The notes beneath the pieces are model-generated. The model saw only the letters and a list, made by a program, of their open reading frames with translations. It ran no database searches and was not told where the DNA came from. A program made the position numbers and the translations under genes. Below, one piece after another: positions 1 to 8,622 of a stretch of DNA of 64,000 nucleotides; the first letter of the stretch is position 1; the number at the start of each line of letters is the position of its first letter. Where the stretch lies: positions 248,001 to 312,000 of the forward strand of contig NZ_JAGGPA010000011.1 in assembly GCF_018614035.1 (NCBI RefSeq), read 5' to 3'. The DNA is from Streptomyces sp. ISL-96. Lineage in GTDB: Bacteria > Actinomycetota > Actinomycetes > Streptomycetales > Streptomycetaceae.

Positions 1-890
1 TCGGCCGCCCGGACCACCCGCTCGCACAGCTCGTGCGTCAGCAGCGCGTCCTGGGCGCTGAGCAGCTTTCCGGCCCGTACGGCGTCGAGGAACGAATCCA
101 CGGCCTGCTCGATGCCGCGCTGGTGCGCCACCGGCACCCAGTCACCGCGACGGCGCACGGTCGGCTGCCCCTTGTGGTCGATGACCTCGGCGAGGTTGAC
201 GACCTGGCGCTTGGCGTTCTGGCCGGAGACTTCGAGGATCTCCTCGGTGGAGCCGTTCATCCGGTTCATGGTGCCGATCGCGGTGAACCCGTCGCCGGAG
301 AGCTGGAGGACGACGTGGTGGATCAGGCCCCCGACGACCTTGGCCCGTACGTCGATGTGGTCGACGGTGCCGGGGACCAGGAAGCGCAGGGTGTCGACGA
401 CGTGGATGAAGTCGTCGAGGACGAGGCTGCGCGGGTCCTCGGGCAGGCCGACGCGGTTCTTCTGCATGATGATCAGGTCGCGCGGGTGCTCGGCGCACTG
501 CGCGTACCCGGGGGCGAGACGGCGGTTGAAGCCGACGGCGAGGCTGACGCCGCGCTCGTCCGCGAGCCGCACGAGCCGCTCGGACTCGGCGAGTTCGTAC
601 GCGAGCGGCTTGTCGACGTACGTCGGTACGCCCGCTTCCAGCAGCCGGGTCACGATCTCCGGGTGCACGGCGGTGGGCGCGTGCACGAAGGCCGCGTCCA
701 GGCCCTGGGCGAGCAGCGCGTCGAGGCTCGTGTGGCACTGCGCACCGGGGATGCGGTAGGTCGCGGCGACCCGCGCGAGGGTGGCGGGCGTGCGGGTCTG
801 CAGGTGCGGTTCGATGCCCGGCCGGGTGGTCAGTACGGGCAGATATGCCTTCTGCGCGATGTCGCCGAGCCCGATGACGCCGACCTTCAC
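1..890 (-). CDS. Gfo/Idh/MocA family oxidoreductase (3' end outside window)
   Basis: The frame opens at a GTG (890) preceded by GGAGG and stays open to the window edge, so the C-terminus is missing. The N-terminus reads VKVGVIGLGDIAQKAYLP, a Rossmann GxGxxG NAD(P) motif, followed by the YVDKPL segment (EKP-type motif with D for E) that marks the Gfo/Idh/MocA family. These enzymes oxidise or reduce sugars and inositols. It follows the FAD monooxygenase gene by only ten bases on the same strand, so the two are probably co-transcribed. The substrate cannot be read from sequence. Confidence 0.85.
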   Translation of the reverse strand, partial: MKVGVIGLGDIAQKAYLPVLTTRPGIEPHLQTRTPATLARVAATYRIPGAQCHTSLDALLAQGLDAAFVHAPTAVHPEIVTRLLEAGVPTYVDKPLAYELAESERLVRLADERGVSLAVGFNRRLAPGYAQCAEHPRDLIIMQKNRVGLPEDPRSLVLDDFIHVVDTLRFLVPGTVDHIDVRAKVVGGLIHHVVLQLSGDGFTAIGTMNRMNGSTEEILEVSGQNAKRQVVNLAEVIDHKGQPTVRRRGDWVPVAHQRGIEQAVDSFLDAVRAGKLLSAQDALLTHELCERVVRAA

Positions 891-900
891 AGGGGCCTCC

Positions 901-2142
901 CTAACGCTGTACCTGGTGATCCCGGACCTGGTGGTCCCGTGCCCCGGCAGCATACGTGCGCTGCGGGGGCAGCCAGTTCGCGATGCCGTCGAAGGCGCGC
1001 AGGGCCAGGCCGGGACCGAAGCCCGCGAGGACCATGAGGGTGTCGCGCAGGGCGACGGCCGGGGCGCTGCGGACCGACATCAGCTTGGTGATCTGCGCGG
1101 ACTTGCGCACGATGCCGGTGGTGCGCGGCAGCCGGTCGGCGGAGTACGCCGCGAGACCCGTCCCGAGCTCGTTCGCGTCCGGGAGGTGGTGGGCCAGCAC
1201 GATGCCGTCCTCGATGGCCTGGTTGCCGCCCTGGCCCATGGTGGGCGCCATGGCGTGCGCGGCGTCGCCGAGCAGTGCGGTCCTGCCGCGGTGGAAGGCG
1301 GGGAGCGGGGTGATCATGTGGTGGACGTCGTGCCGCAAAACCTTGTCGGGGTCGGCCGCGTCGAGGATCGCGGGTACGGGGTGGTGCCAGTCACCGAACC
1401 TGCGCAGGAGTTCGGCCTTCTCGCCGTCGGCCGAGCGGCCTCCGGCGGGGGCCACGGCGGCGGCGTACGCGTAGACCCGGCCGTCCTTCATCGGCTGGCT
1501 GCCCCAGAGGGCGCCGCGGCCCCAGGTCTCGTGGGGCTCGAAGGGGGCGACGGGGGCCGGCACGACAACGCGCCACGTGGTGATTCCGGCGTAGCGCGGG
1601 CCGGGGTGTCCGGGGAAGAGGGCGCGGCGCGTCGCGGAGTTGATGCCGTCGGCGCCGATGACGAGGTCGGCTTCGATGTCCCCGTCGGGGGTGCTGACGA
1701 CGGCGAGCCTGCCGCCCGCTACGCCGGGATCGGTCAGTGTCGCTGGGCATCCGGTGCGTACCGCGCCGTCGGGCAGCCGGGCGGCGAGGCGGTCGATGAG
1801 GGTGGCGCGGTGGACGAGGACGAGGGGACCGCCGAAGCGCTCGGTGGCGGCGGAGCTGTTCGTACGGGCGAGCCAGCGGCCGCCGGGGGCGCGCACGCCG
1901 CCGTCGCCCTGCCAGGCGGCCAGCTCGCGGATCTCCTCGCCGAGGCCGATGACGTCGAGGGCGTGGTGCCCGTTGGGCGCGAGCGCGATCCCGGCGCCGA
2001 CGGCTTCCACGGCTGCCGCGCGCTCCAGGACGGTGACCTGCCAGCCGCGCTGGTGGAGGGCGACGGCGGCGGTGAGCCCGCCGATTCCGCTTCCCACGAC
2101 GACGGCGCGGTGCTGGGAACTGCTCGAACCGCTGATGGCCAT
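901..2142 (-). CDS. FAD-dependent monooxygenase (PHBH/salicylate hydroxylase type)
   Basis: 413 residues. The start is the ATG at 2142, which has GAGGAG seven bases upstream; longer frames run into the operator. The N-terminal GSGIGGL is the FAD Rossmann motif, VIGADGINS is the central DG motif, and LLGDAAHAM in the C-terminal half contacts the flavin. This places it in the class A flavoprotein hydroxylases that act on aromatic or polycyclic substrates with NAD(P)H and oxygen. It diverges from a TetR gene across a 15-bp inverted-repeat operator and is probably that regulator's target, as in many self-contained detoxification pairs. The substrate is unknown. Confidence 0.88.
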   Translation of the reverse strand: MAISGSSSSQHRAVVVGSGIGGLTAAVALHQRGWQVTVLERAAAVEAVGAGIALAPNGHHALDVIGLGEEIRELAAWQGDGGVRAPGGRWLARTNSSAATERFGGPLVLVHRATLIDRLAARLPDGAVRTGCPATLTDPGVAGGRLAVVSTPDGDIEADLVIGADGINSATRRALFPGHPGPRYAGITTWRVVVPAPVAPFEPHETWGRGALWGSQPMKDGRVYAYAAAVAPAGGRSADGEKAELLRRFGDWHHPVPAILDAADPDKVLRHDVHHMITPLPAFHRGRTALLGDAAHAMAPTMGQGGNQAIEDGIVLAHHLPDANELGTGLAAYSADRLPRTTGIVRKSAQITKLMSVRSAPAVALRDTLMVLAGFGPGLALRAFDGIANWLPPQRTYAAGARDHQVRDHQVQR

Positions 2143-2156
2143 GACGACTCCTCGGC

Positions 2157-2200
2157 AACTACACCTGTAGTGACTCGATGAGTGTACTACAGGTGTAGTT
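2157..2200. promoter_or_regulatory. Nested palindromic operator between TetR and monooxygenase genes
   Basis: The arms AACTACACCTGTAGT (2157-2171) and ACTACAGGTGTAGTT (2186-2200) are exact reverse complements. Each arm is itself a palindrome (CTACA-CC-TGTAG and its mate). The pair fills most of the 77-bp gap between the two divergent start codons, the classic place for a TetR operator controlling both promoters. Confidence 0.85.
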
Positions 2201-2219
2201 GGCGCGATAGGTTGTTCCC

Positions 2220-2831
2220 ATGACCTCACGCACCGCCACGGGTCGCTCCCGCCCCGAGCTCATCACCGACGCCGCCCTGGCCCTGCTCGTGGAGCGCGGC
2301 ATGCGGGGGCTCACCCACCGGGCGGTGGACGAACGTGCCGGGCTGCCGCAGGGCTCCACCTCCAACTACGCCCGCACCCGCCAGGCGCTGCTGGAGGCGA
2401 CGGTGCGTCGGCTGGCCGAGCGCGAGGCCCGGGTGCTCGCCCTGGACGAGATCCCCGCCCCGTCGGACAGCCTCGACGGCATCATCCGTGCTCTCGCGCT
2501 CGTCCTCCACCGCCATCTGACGCACCACCGCGAACTGCTCGTGGCCCGCTACGAACTTGGCCTGGAGGCGACGCGCAGGCCCGAGCTTCGTGCGTTCTAC
2601 GACGCGGCGGGCCGCCACCGGTTCCGCGAGCCGCTCAACGCGTTGATGGCGGCGGCCGGTTCGCGGGAGCCGGAACGGCACGCCCTGTCGCTGGTGGCCT
2701 GGTGCGAGGGGCTGATGTTCTCCTGCGCGGCCGGGGCGTACCACTCCGCGGTGCCCAGCGAAGAGGAACTGCGCAAGGGGTTCGGTGAGCTGCTGCGCGG
2801 GATGCTCGGCACTCCGGGCGTCGGCACATAA
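2220..2831 (+). CDS. TetR family transcriptional regulator
   Basis: 203 residues. The N-terminal 50 residues form a TetR helix-turn-helix (ITDAALALLVERG...LTHRAVDERAGLPQGSTSNYARTR). The remainder is an all-helical ligand-binding domain of the PaaR/TetR_C type. It is transcribed away from the FAD monooxygenase, with the double palindrome between them overlapping both promoters. The simplest reading is a local repressor released by an aromatic ligand, controlling itself and the monooxygenase. Confidence 0.88.
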   Translation: MTSRTATGRSRPELITDAALALLVERGMRGLTHRAVDERAGLPQGSTSNYARTRQALLEATVRRLAEREARVLALDEIPAPSDSLDGIIRALALVLHRHLTHHRELLVARYELGLEATRRPELRAFYDAAGRHRFREPLNALMAAAGSREPERHALSLVAWCEGLMFSCAAGAYHSAVPSEEELRKGFGELLRGMLGTPGVGT

Positions 2832-2857
2832 AGGCTGGCGGTGAGTGGAGGCGGTGA

Positions 2858-3385
2858 GTGACGACGACCGCCATGACCAATCCTGAGCGCATCGATCCCT
2901 CCACCACCGCCGGTGAACGCGAGATGCTGGAAAGCTGGCTTGAGTTCCACCGCGAGACGCTGGCACTCAAGTGCGCGGGCCTGAGCGAGGAGCAGTTGCG
3001 GGAGACGGCCGTTCCGCCCTCGGACATGTCGCTGCTCGGTCTCGTGCGGCACATGGCGGAGGTCGAGCGGGGCTGGTTCCACCGGGTGCTCTCCGACGAG
3101 GACGCCCCCCGGCTCTACTACAGCGACGAGAACCCGGACGGCGACTTCCATTTCACCGACCAGGACACCTGGGAGGAGGCGCACACCGCCTGGCGGGCCG
3201 CGATCGACAGGGCGCGCGAGCTTGCCGCGCCGCACTCGCTCGACCACATCGGCAAGGGCAAGCACCGCACCGGGAAGCCCTACAACCTCCGGTGGATCTA
3301 CGTCCACATGATCGAGGAGTACGCCCGCCACAACGGCCACGCCGATTTCCTGCGTGAGCGCATCGACGGCACGACGGGCGACTAG
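2858..3385 (+). CDS. DinB/DUF664 family protein
   Basis: 175 residues from a GTG at 2858 with GGAGG just upstream; an ATG at 2873 is the alternative. The sequence matches the DUF664 branch of the DinB four-helix-bundle superfamily: a His in the helix LGLVRHMAEVERGWF, then a conserved W-Y-HMIEEYARHNGHADFLRE segment giving the metal-binding histidines. Members include mycothiol-dependent enzymes, but most have no assigned reaction. It lies 26 bases after the TetR gene, perhaps in one transcript. Confidence 0.8.
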   Translation: MTTTAMTNPERIDPSTTAGEREMLESWLEFHRETLALKCAGLSEEQLRETAVPPSDMSLLGLVRHMAEVERGWFHRVLSDEDAPRLYYSDENPDGDFHFTDQDTWEEAHTAWRAAIDRARELAAPHSLDHIGKGKHRTGKPYNLRWIYVHMIEEYARHNGHADFLRERIDGTTGD

Positions 3386-3403
3386 CCCGCACCCGCATCA
3401 CCC

Positions 3404-3441
3404 GGGGCTCCGTCCCAGACCCCGGACGGGGGCGGAGCCCC
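3404..3441. terminator. Hairpin of the common Streptomyces GGGGCTCCG type
   Basis: The arms GGGGCTCCG (3404-3412) and CGGAGCCCC (3433-3441) pair perfectly around a CCCCGG-containing loop. The hairpin lies about 20 bases after the DUF664 stop codon. No T-tract follows, as usual for Streptomyces terminators. Confidence 0.55.
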
Positions 3442-3532
3442 GGACCCCGGACCGGGGCCCGGATCACTCGTGTGGGCCAATCTCGCCCCGCGCACACCCG
3501 GAAACCGCCCCACGCCCACCAGAGTTGCCCAG

Positions 3533-4048
3533 GTGCACCGAACGAGAACCACAGCGAAGATCCTCATGGGAGTGGCGGTCTCGGCCGTCTCCGCCACCGT
3601 CACCGGATGCGTGGCCGTGGAGCCCGGCCCGCCCCCTGTCCCCGTACCGGCGGCGGACGCCGCGCCGCTTGCGCGGGACCAGAACGTACAGCCGCAGATC
3701 ATCCAGGCCCCCGCCCGCGAGGCCCTGGACGCCGCGCTCCAGCCGTCACAGCGAACCGCACCGCGGACCGGGCCGCGAGACACCCCGGAGGTACGCCGCC
3801 CCGCGCCCCCCGCACCACCCCGCCACCCGGCCACAGTTCCCGCCCCGGCCCCCGCGCGCCCCGCGCCCGCCGCTCCCGCATACCCCGTGCCCGCCGTGCC
3901 GGCCGTAAAGGTTCCGCGTGTCCTCCCGTCCCTGCCTGCCCCCGCCGCGGGAGCGGGAGCCGACGTATGCGCGCTCGGCGAGAGATACGGCGGCTGGCAG
4001 CACGACAGCGCCCAGGCCCGCATCTGCCGCGAAACCTACGGGCGTTGA
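3533..4048 (+). CDS. Putative proline-rich lipoprotein
   Basis: About 171 residues from the GTG at 3533; an ATG at 3566 is an alternative and no strong ribosome site is visible. A short basic n-region is followed by a hydrophobic stretch and the lipobox VTGC, so the mature protein should be lipid-anchored outside the membrane. The middle is a Pro/Ala-rich low-complexity linker. The C-terminus is a compact conserved-looking motif (CALGERYGGW...ARICRETYG) with two cysteines that may form a disulfide. Function unknown. Confidence 0.65.
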   Translation: MHRTRTTAKILMGVAVSAVSATVTGCVAVEPGPPPVPVPAADAAPLARDQNVQPQIIQAPAREALDAALQPSQRTAPRTGPRDTPEVRRPAPPAPPRHPATVPAPAPARPAPAAPAYPVPAVPAVKVPRVLPSLPAPAAGAGADVCALGERYGGWQHDSAQARICRETYGR

Positions 4049-4073
4049 CGCACGCGGGACGGCCGCACATTGA

Positions 4074-4547
4074 TCAGCCCGCGTCCGCGATCCTTCGCTC
4101 GAGCCGGTCGATGGCCGCCCTCACCCCGTCCCCGTAACCGTCGTCCCCCAGCGCATCCGACGCCGCCCGCGCCCGCCCCAGATGGGTGCGCGCGGCGTCC
4201 GGACGGTGCAGCTTCAGATAGTCGGCGGCGAGGTTGAGATGGAGCGACGGATAGAACCCGCGCACCGCGACCGAGGAGTCGTGCCGGGCCACCCGCTCGT
4301 CCGTCAGCCCGTCGGCGGCGGCCAGCGCCCGCAGATCCCAGGCCAGTTCGTCCCCGGCGTCGTCCTGCGTGTCCGCCATGTAATGCGCGAGCGTGCAGCG
4401 GTGAAACGCGTCCCCGTCCTCGCCGATCTCCGTCCACAGCTCGCCGAGGCGGTTGCGCGCCTCCTCGCGGTCGCCCGCGTGGAGAAGCATGATCGCCTGC
4501 CCGATCCGTGTCATCGTGACGTCCTCGGACGTCTCCTGCTGCGCCAT
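4074..4547 (-). CDS. Hypothetical tetratricopeptide-like protein
   Basis: 157 residues. I chose the ATG at 4547 (MAQQETSED) because AGGAG sits eight bases upstream; the in-frame ATG at 4553 is too close to it. The protein is alpha-helical with TPR-like periodicity (LGELWTEIGEDGDAFHRCTLAHYMAD... YLKLHRPDAARTHLGRARAA). Related Streptomyces proteins are usually annotated as hypothetical TPR proteins. It converges with the lipoprotein gene. No function is assigned. Confidence 0.7.
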   Translation of the reverse strand: MAQQETSEDVTMTRIGQAIMLLHAGDREEARNRLGELWTEIGEDGDAFHRCTLAHYMADTQDDAGDELAWDLRALAAADGLTDERVARHDSSVAVRGFYPSLHLNLAADYLKLHRPDAARTHLGRARAASDALGDDGYGDGVRAAIDRLERRIADAG

Positions 4548-4604
4548 GACCATGTCTCCTGTCGCCCGCCGCACGGAAAGCCAATAATCCCGACGGTCTC
4601 GACG

Positions 4605-5618
4605 CTAGACCCCGCCACTGACAATCGGGCTCAGGCTCGGGCGCGCGGCCGCACCGTCCTGGTAGCGCTGAGCCAGGCCGGTGACCGTACGGGCAACCTC
4701 CGCGCGCAGTTCCGGCGGGCCGAGCACCTCTGCCTCCAGCCCCAGCCGCAGCAGATCCCCCAGCGCCACAGGCAGCGCCTCGACGCGCAGCACGGTCTCG
4801 ACCCAGCCCTCCTCGTCCGGCGGCCCCGCCGCCCGTACCGCCTGCGACCCGGCCGCCCCGAACTGAACCGGCAGCAGCCTCAGGCCACGCGGTGACACCC
4901 GCAGCCGGGCCTCGCCCCGCAGTACCCCGGCCTCCATCCGGCGCGCGCTCTCCTGCCAGTACGCCGCCAGATCGAACCCGGCCGGCCGCTCGAAGCCCTC
5001 ATCCAGTGCCTCCACCGCGAGCATCCGCGACACCCGGTACGTACGCACCGACTCCCCGGCGTCCGCCACGAGATACCAGTTGCCCCCCTTGAGCACGACG
5101 CCCAGCGGCCCCAGTTGGCGGTGTACGTCGCCGCGCCAGCTCCGGTAGTCGACCCGAAGCAGCCGCTGCCGCCAGACCGCCCCGGCGACGTCGGCGAGGT
5201 ACGGCGCGGGGTCCGCGTCCCGGAACCAGGCGGGGGCGTCGAGGTGAAACCGCTCCTGGACGCGCCGGGTGCGTTCAGCGAGGCCCTCGGGCAGTGCGGC
5301 GCCCAACTTGAGCTGCGCCGCGGTGAGGTCGGCGGCGAGGCCCAGTTCGGCCGCCGCCGCGGGCATGCCGGCGAAGTGCAGCGATCCCGCCTCGTCACTC
5401 GTCAGGCCGGTCAGCCGGGTGCGGTAGCCGTCCATCAGGCGGTAGCCGCCGGCCGGGCCTCGGTCGGCGTACACCGGTACCCCGGACGCGCTGAGCGCCT
5501 CGACGTCCCGGTAGACGGTGCGGACGGAGACGTCCAGCTCGGCGGCCAGTTCCGGGGCGGTCATCCGGCCCCGGTTCTGCAGCAGCAGGAGCAGGGAGAG
5601 CAGTCGGTCGGCGCGCAT
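4605..5618 (-). CDS. YafY-type HTH / WYL-domain transcriptional regulator
   Basis: 337 residues from the ATG at 5618. An N-terminal winged HTH (MTAPELAAELDVSVRTVYRDVEALSASGVPV) is followed by a WYL domain (RVDYRSW...GPLGVVLKGGNWYLVAD) and a WCX-like C-terminal part. WYL regulators bind small ligands or nucleic acids. It diverges from a DUF3224 gene across a 10-bp inverted repeat, a common Streptomyces pairing, and probably represses that gene. Confidence 0.9.
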   Translation of the reverse strand: MRADRLLSLLLLLQNRGRMTAPELAAELDVSVRTVYRDVEALSASGVPVYADRGPAGGYRLMDGYRTRLTGLTSDEAGSLHFAGMPAAAAELGLAADLTAAQLKLGAALPEGLAERTRRVQERFHLDAPAWFRDADPAPYLADVAGAVWRQRLLRVDYRSWRGDVHRQLGPLGVVLKGGNWYLVADAGESVRTYRVSRMLAVEALDEGFERPAGFDLAAYWQESARRMEAGVLRGEARLRVSPRGLRLLPVQFGAAGSQAVRAAGPPDEEGWVETVLRVEALPVALGDLLRLGLEAEVLGPPELRAEVARTVTGLAQRYQDGAAARPSLSPIVSGGV

Positions 5619-5635
5619 GCGCCAAGTCTGCCCGC

Positions 5636-5660
5636 GTACCTGACAGAAGGTGTCAGGTAC
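5636..5660. promoter_or_regulatory. Inverted-repeat operator between WYL regulator and DUF3224 gene
   Basis: GTACCTGACA (5636-5645), a 5-base spacer, then TGTCAGGTAC (5651-5660): perfect 10-bp arms. The site starts 18 bp from the regulator start codon and 62 bp before the DUF3224 start codon, so it is well placed to control both promoters. The TGACA-n-TGTCA core is the kind of site used by YafY/WYL regulators. Confidence 0.8.
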
Positions 5661-5721
5661 GGACGGGAAGCTGGTTCCCAGGAGCGCGAAAGTGTCGCGC
5701 CGACTGCTGAAAGGAACCTCC

Positions 5722-6129
5722 ATGCCCACACAGGCCACCGGAATCTTCACCTTCGCCAACTGGGACGAGACCCCGGTCGCCGGGACGGACGAGACCTCCA
5801 AGCTGGCCCGCGCCTGCGTCACCAACACCTTCACCGGCGCCATCGAGGCAGCCGGGACCACGTGCGAGTACTCCATCGCGTACGTGACCGGGAAGACCGG
5901 CGTCTTCACCGGTCACCAACTGTTCAGCGGCTCCGTGGACGGCCGGGAGGGGACGTTCGCCGTCGAGGAGCGGGGCACCTTCGGCGAGGACGGCACGGTC
6001 CACTGCACCTTCGAGGTGGTACCGGGCTCGGGGACCGGCGCTCTGGCCGGGCTGAGTGGGACGGGCGGCTACACCGCGCGGCACGGCGAGCCGTCCGTCC
6101 CGTACACCTTCAGCCACCAACTGGGCTGA
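5722..6129 (+). CDS. DUF3224 domain protein
   Basis: 135 residues. The ATG at 5722 is preceded by AAAGGAA. The sequence is a small beta-barrel of the DUF3224 family: repeated short beta strands (ATGIFTFANWDE, YSIAYVTGKTGVFTGHQLFSG) and a Gly-rich end (LAGLSGTGGYTARHG). The family is often encoded next to YafY regulators and has no proven activity; an allene-oxide-cyclase-like barrel is the nearest fold. It is probably induced when the neighbouring WYL regulator is displaced. Confidence 0.85.
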   Translation: MPTQATGIFTFANWDETPVAGTDETSKLARACVTNTFTGAIEAAGTTCEYSIAYVTGKTGVFTGHQLFSGSVDGREGTFAVEERGTFGEDGTVHCTFEVVPGSGTGALAGLSGTGGYTARHGEPSVPYTFSHQLG

Positions 6130-6146
6130 TGGGCTGATCAGGCCGA

Positions 6147-6842
6147 TCAAGCAGCCAGATCAGCGAGGTTGGGCACAGTCCAGTCGATGGGCTGGTGCCC
6201 CTGCGCCGCCACCGCTTCGTTGATCTGCGTGAACGGCCGGGACCCGAAGAACTTCTTCGCCGAGAGCGGCGAGGGGTGCGCGCCCTTCACCACCACGTGC
6301 CGCTCCTCGTCGATCAGCGGAAGCTTCTTCTGGGCGTAATTGCCCCAGAGCACGAAGACCGCCGGGTCGGGCCGCGAGGCCACGGCGCGGATCACCGCGT
6401 CCGTGAACGTCTCCCACCCCTTGCCCTTGTGGGAGTTGGCCTCGCCGCCCCGCACCGTCAGTACGGCGTTGAGCAGCAGGACACCCTGCTCGGCCCACGG
6501 CATCAGATAGCCGTTGTCCGGGATCGGGGTGCCCAGCTCCGCGTTCATCTCCTTGTAGATGTTCCGCAGGGACGGCGGCACTTTGACGCCCGGCCGCACC
6601 GAGAAGCACAGCCCGTGCCCCTGTCCTTCGCCGTGGTACGGGTCCTGGCCGAGGACCAGGACCTTCACCCGGTCGTACGGGGTGGCGTCCAGGGCGGCGA
6701 AGACCTCCTCGCGCGGCGGGTAGACCGGCCCGTTCGCCCGCTCCTTCTCGACGAATTCGGTGAGCTGCTGGAAATACGGCTTCTGCAGCTCGTCTCCGAG
6801 GACGCCGCGCCAGGACTCGGGCAGCATGTCGGTGTCGGTCAC
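6147..6842 (-). CDS. ung: Uracil-DNA glycosylase (family 1)
   Basis: 231 residues, the usual length. The water-activating motif GQDPYH and the DNA-intercalation motif HPSPLSA are both intact, along with the uracil-pocket segments FSV and LLLNAVLTV. It removes uracil from DNA as the first step of base-excision repair in the cytoplasm. It converges with the DUF3224 gene and stands apart from neighbouring operons. Confidence 0.97.
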   Translation of the reverse strand: MTDTDMLPESWRGVLGDELQKPYFQQLTEFVEKERANGPVYPPREEVFAALDATPYDRVKVLVLGQDPYHGEGQGHGLCFSVRPGVKVPPSLRNIYKEMNAELGTPIPDNGYLMPWAEQGVLLLNAVLTVRGGEANSHKGKGWETFTDAVIRAVASRPDPAVFVLWGNYAQKKLPLIDEERHVVVKGAHPSPLSAKKFFGSRPFTQINEAVAAQGHQPIDWTVPNLADLAA

Positions 6843-6910
6843 GTCAACAACCTCCGGTAAACGATCAGTTCTTCATCAAAGAACCTACCCGCGGCCACTG
6901 ACAACGGCTC

Positions 6911-8494
6911 CTACCAGCTGGTCTTCTTGTGCAGCTGCCACACCTGCATGATCGTCTGCGGGTCCAGCGCCCGTTCGGCGCCCGCGATCTCGTCGGAGGC
7001 GGCGACGTACAGCTTGCCCTGCCACAGCGGCAGCAGACGGACGTCCTCGAGCAGGATCTCCTGGGCGCGCCCGAACTGGTCGCCCACCGCGGCCCGGTCG
7101 CTCTCCTGCCGCGTCTTCGGCAGCAGGCTGGCCGTGATCTCCGGGGTGTCGTACGGCGTACCGACGGCGTTGTTCTCGCCGACGAAGGGGGCGACGAAGT
7201 TGTCCGGGTCCGGGAAGTCGGGGGACCAGCCGCGGCCAAACACCGGGTACTCGCCCTTCTGGTACCCCTTGGCGAACTCCTTCCACGGGCGGTGCTTCAG
7301 CGTGATCTTGAACAGCCCGGACTCGTCCAGCTGCCGCTTCAGCTCGGCGAACTCCAGCGCGGTGGCAGATCCGTACCGGTCCGAGGTGTACCAGAAGGTC
7401 AGCGGGACCGGCTCGGTGATGCCCGCCTCGGCGAGAATGTTCCGCGCCTTCGGCACGCTGGGCTCACCGTAGGTGTCGAAGAAGCTGGTCGCGTGACCGG
7501 CGACGCCGCTCGGGATCATGGAGTACAGAGGCTCGGCGGTGCCCTTGTAGACCTTGTCGACGAGCGCCCCCCGGTCGACCACCTGGGCGATGGCCCGGCG
7601 GACGGCGGGCTTGCGCGCGGCCGGGTCCTTGGGGTTGAACACCAGGTACCGGATCTCGGCGCCGACCGCCTCGACGACCTGGAGTTCCTTCTCCTTGGGC
7701 TGGCCCTCCAGATCGATGACCTGCTCCGCGGTCAGACCACGGAACGTCGCGTCGATCTCCTTCTTCTTCAACGCCTCCACCATCACGGCGGAGTCTTTGT
7801 AGTAGTGGATGGTGACGGCGTCGTTCTTGAGATCGGCGAACCCCTCGTACTTCGGGTTCTTCACGAGCTCGGCCATCTTCTCCGGCTGGTACGACGCGAG
7901 GTTGTACGGGCCCGAACCGGTCAGCTGGTTGCCCGTGCGGAGCCTGTCCTTCGGGTAGTCCGCGGGGCTCACCATCGACATCGCGGGCGTCGCGAGCACG
8001 AACGGGAAGGTGGCGTCCGGCTTGTTCAGCCGGAAGGTGATCTTCCGGTTACCGCTCGTCTCGACCTTGTCCAGGCTGGAGAGAAGCCCGCTCGGGCCAC
8101 CCTTCTCGCCGATCGCGACGATCCGGTCGATCGAGTGCTTCGCCGCCTTGGCGTCCAGCGCCGTTCCGTCGGAGAAAGTGAGGCCCTCTCGGAGCGTGCA
8201 GGTGTACACCTGGTTCGAGCTGTCCGTGAAGGAACACTTCTCGGCGGCGTCGGGCTCAGGCGTGGTGCTCCCTGTGGGGTAGCTCACCAGCGTCTGGAAG
8301 ACATTTCTGTACAGCTCCCAGGAACCGTCCCATGCGCCGGCCGGGTCGAGTGTGCTGGGCGTGCTCGTGGTACCGACAGCGAGCTTCTGCTCGGTGTCGG
8401 ACTGATCACTGGACAGCATCCCGCAGCCGGACGTCAGCAGGGATATGGACGCAAGGGCTGCAGCGGACTGCAGACATCTGGTCCGGTTGAACAC
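6911..8494 (-). CDS. ABC transporter substrate-binding lipoprotein, family 5 (peptide/nickel type)
   Basis: About 527 residues. I prefer the GTG at 8494, which has GAGGAG seven bases upstream, over the GTG at 8500. A signal peptide ends in the lipobox LTSGC, so the protein should be an extracytoplasmic lipoprotein. The body has the SBP_bac_5 signature (STPSTLDPAGAWDG..., YTCTLREGLTFSDGTALDAK) typical of oligopeptide-binding proteins. No permease or ATPase genes adjoin it, so it either works with a distant transporter or is an orphan sensor. Confidence 0.9.
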   Translation of the reverse strand: MFNRTRCLQSAAALASISLLTSGCGMLSSDQSDTEQKLAVGTTSTPSTLDPAGAWDGSWELYRNVFQTLVSYPTGSTTPEPDAAEKCSFTDSSNQVYTCTLREGLTFSDGTALDAKAAKHSIDRIVAIGEKGGPSGLLSSLDKVETSGNRKITFRLNKPDATFPFVLATPAMSMVSPADYPKDRLRTGNQLTGSGPYNLASYQPEKMAELVKNPKYEGFADLKNDAVTIHYYKDSAVMVEALKKKEIDATFRGLTAEQVIDLEGQPKEKELQVVEAVGAEIRYLVFNPKDPAARKPAVRRAIAQVVDRGALVDKVYKGTAEPLYSMIPSGVAGHATSFFDTYGEPSVPKARNILAEAGITEPVPLTFWYTSDRYGSATALEFAELKRQLDESGLFKITLKHRPWKEFAKGYQKGEYPVFGRGWSPDFPDPDNFVAPFVGENNAVGTPYDTPEITASLLPKTRQESDRAAVGDQFGRAQEILLEDVRLLPLWQGKLYVAASDEIAGAERALDPQTIMQVWQLHKKTSW

Positions 8495-8622
8495 GTGCAC
8501 GCTCCTCGATCAGCCATGGGTCGGCAGACCATACCGCAGCGCCCCGCCGGCTCAACGGGCAGACCCGGCAGGGCGCTTGGGCGTAATCCAGCATATCCGG
8601 AGTAAAAACGGAGTAAAACGAC

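Noticed and set aside
33-1037. Long plus-strand open frames over the oxidoreductase gene
   Set aside because: They are antisense shadows of high-GC DNA; the minus strand shows clear Gfo/Idh and FAD motifs.
3472-4137. Arg/Pro-rich plus-strand frame overlapping the lipoprotein gene
   Set aside because: It is a frame-shifted shadow; the lipobox and the conserved C-terminal motif lie in the other frame.
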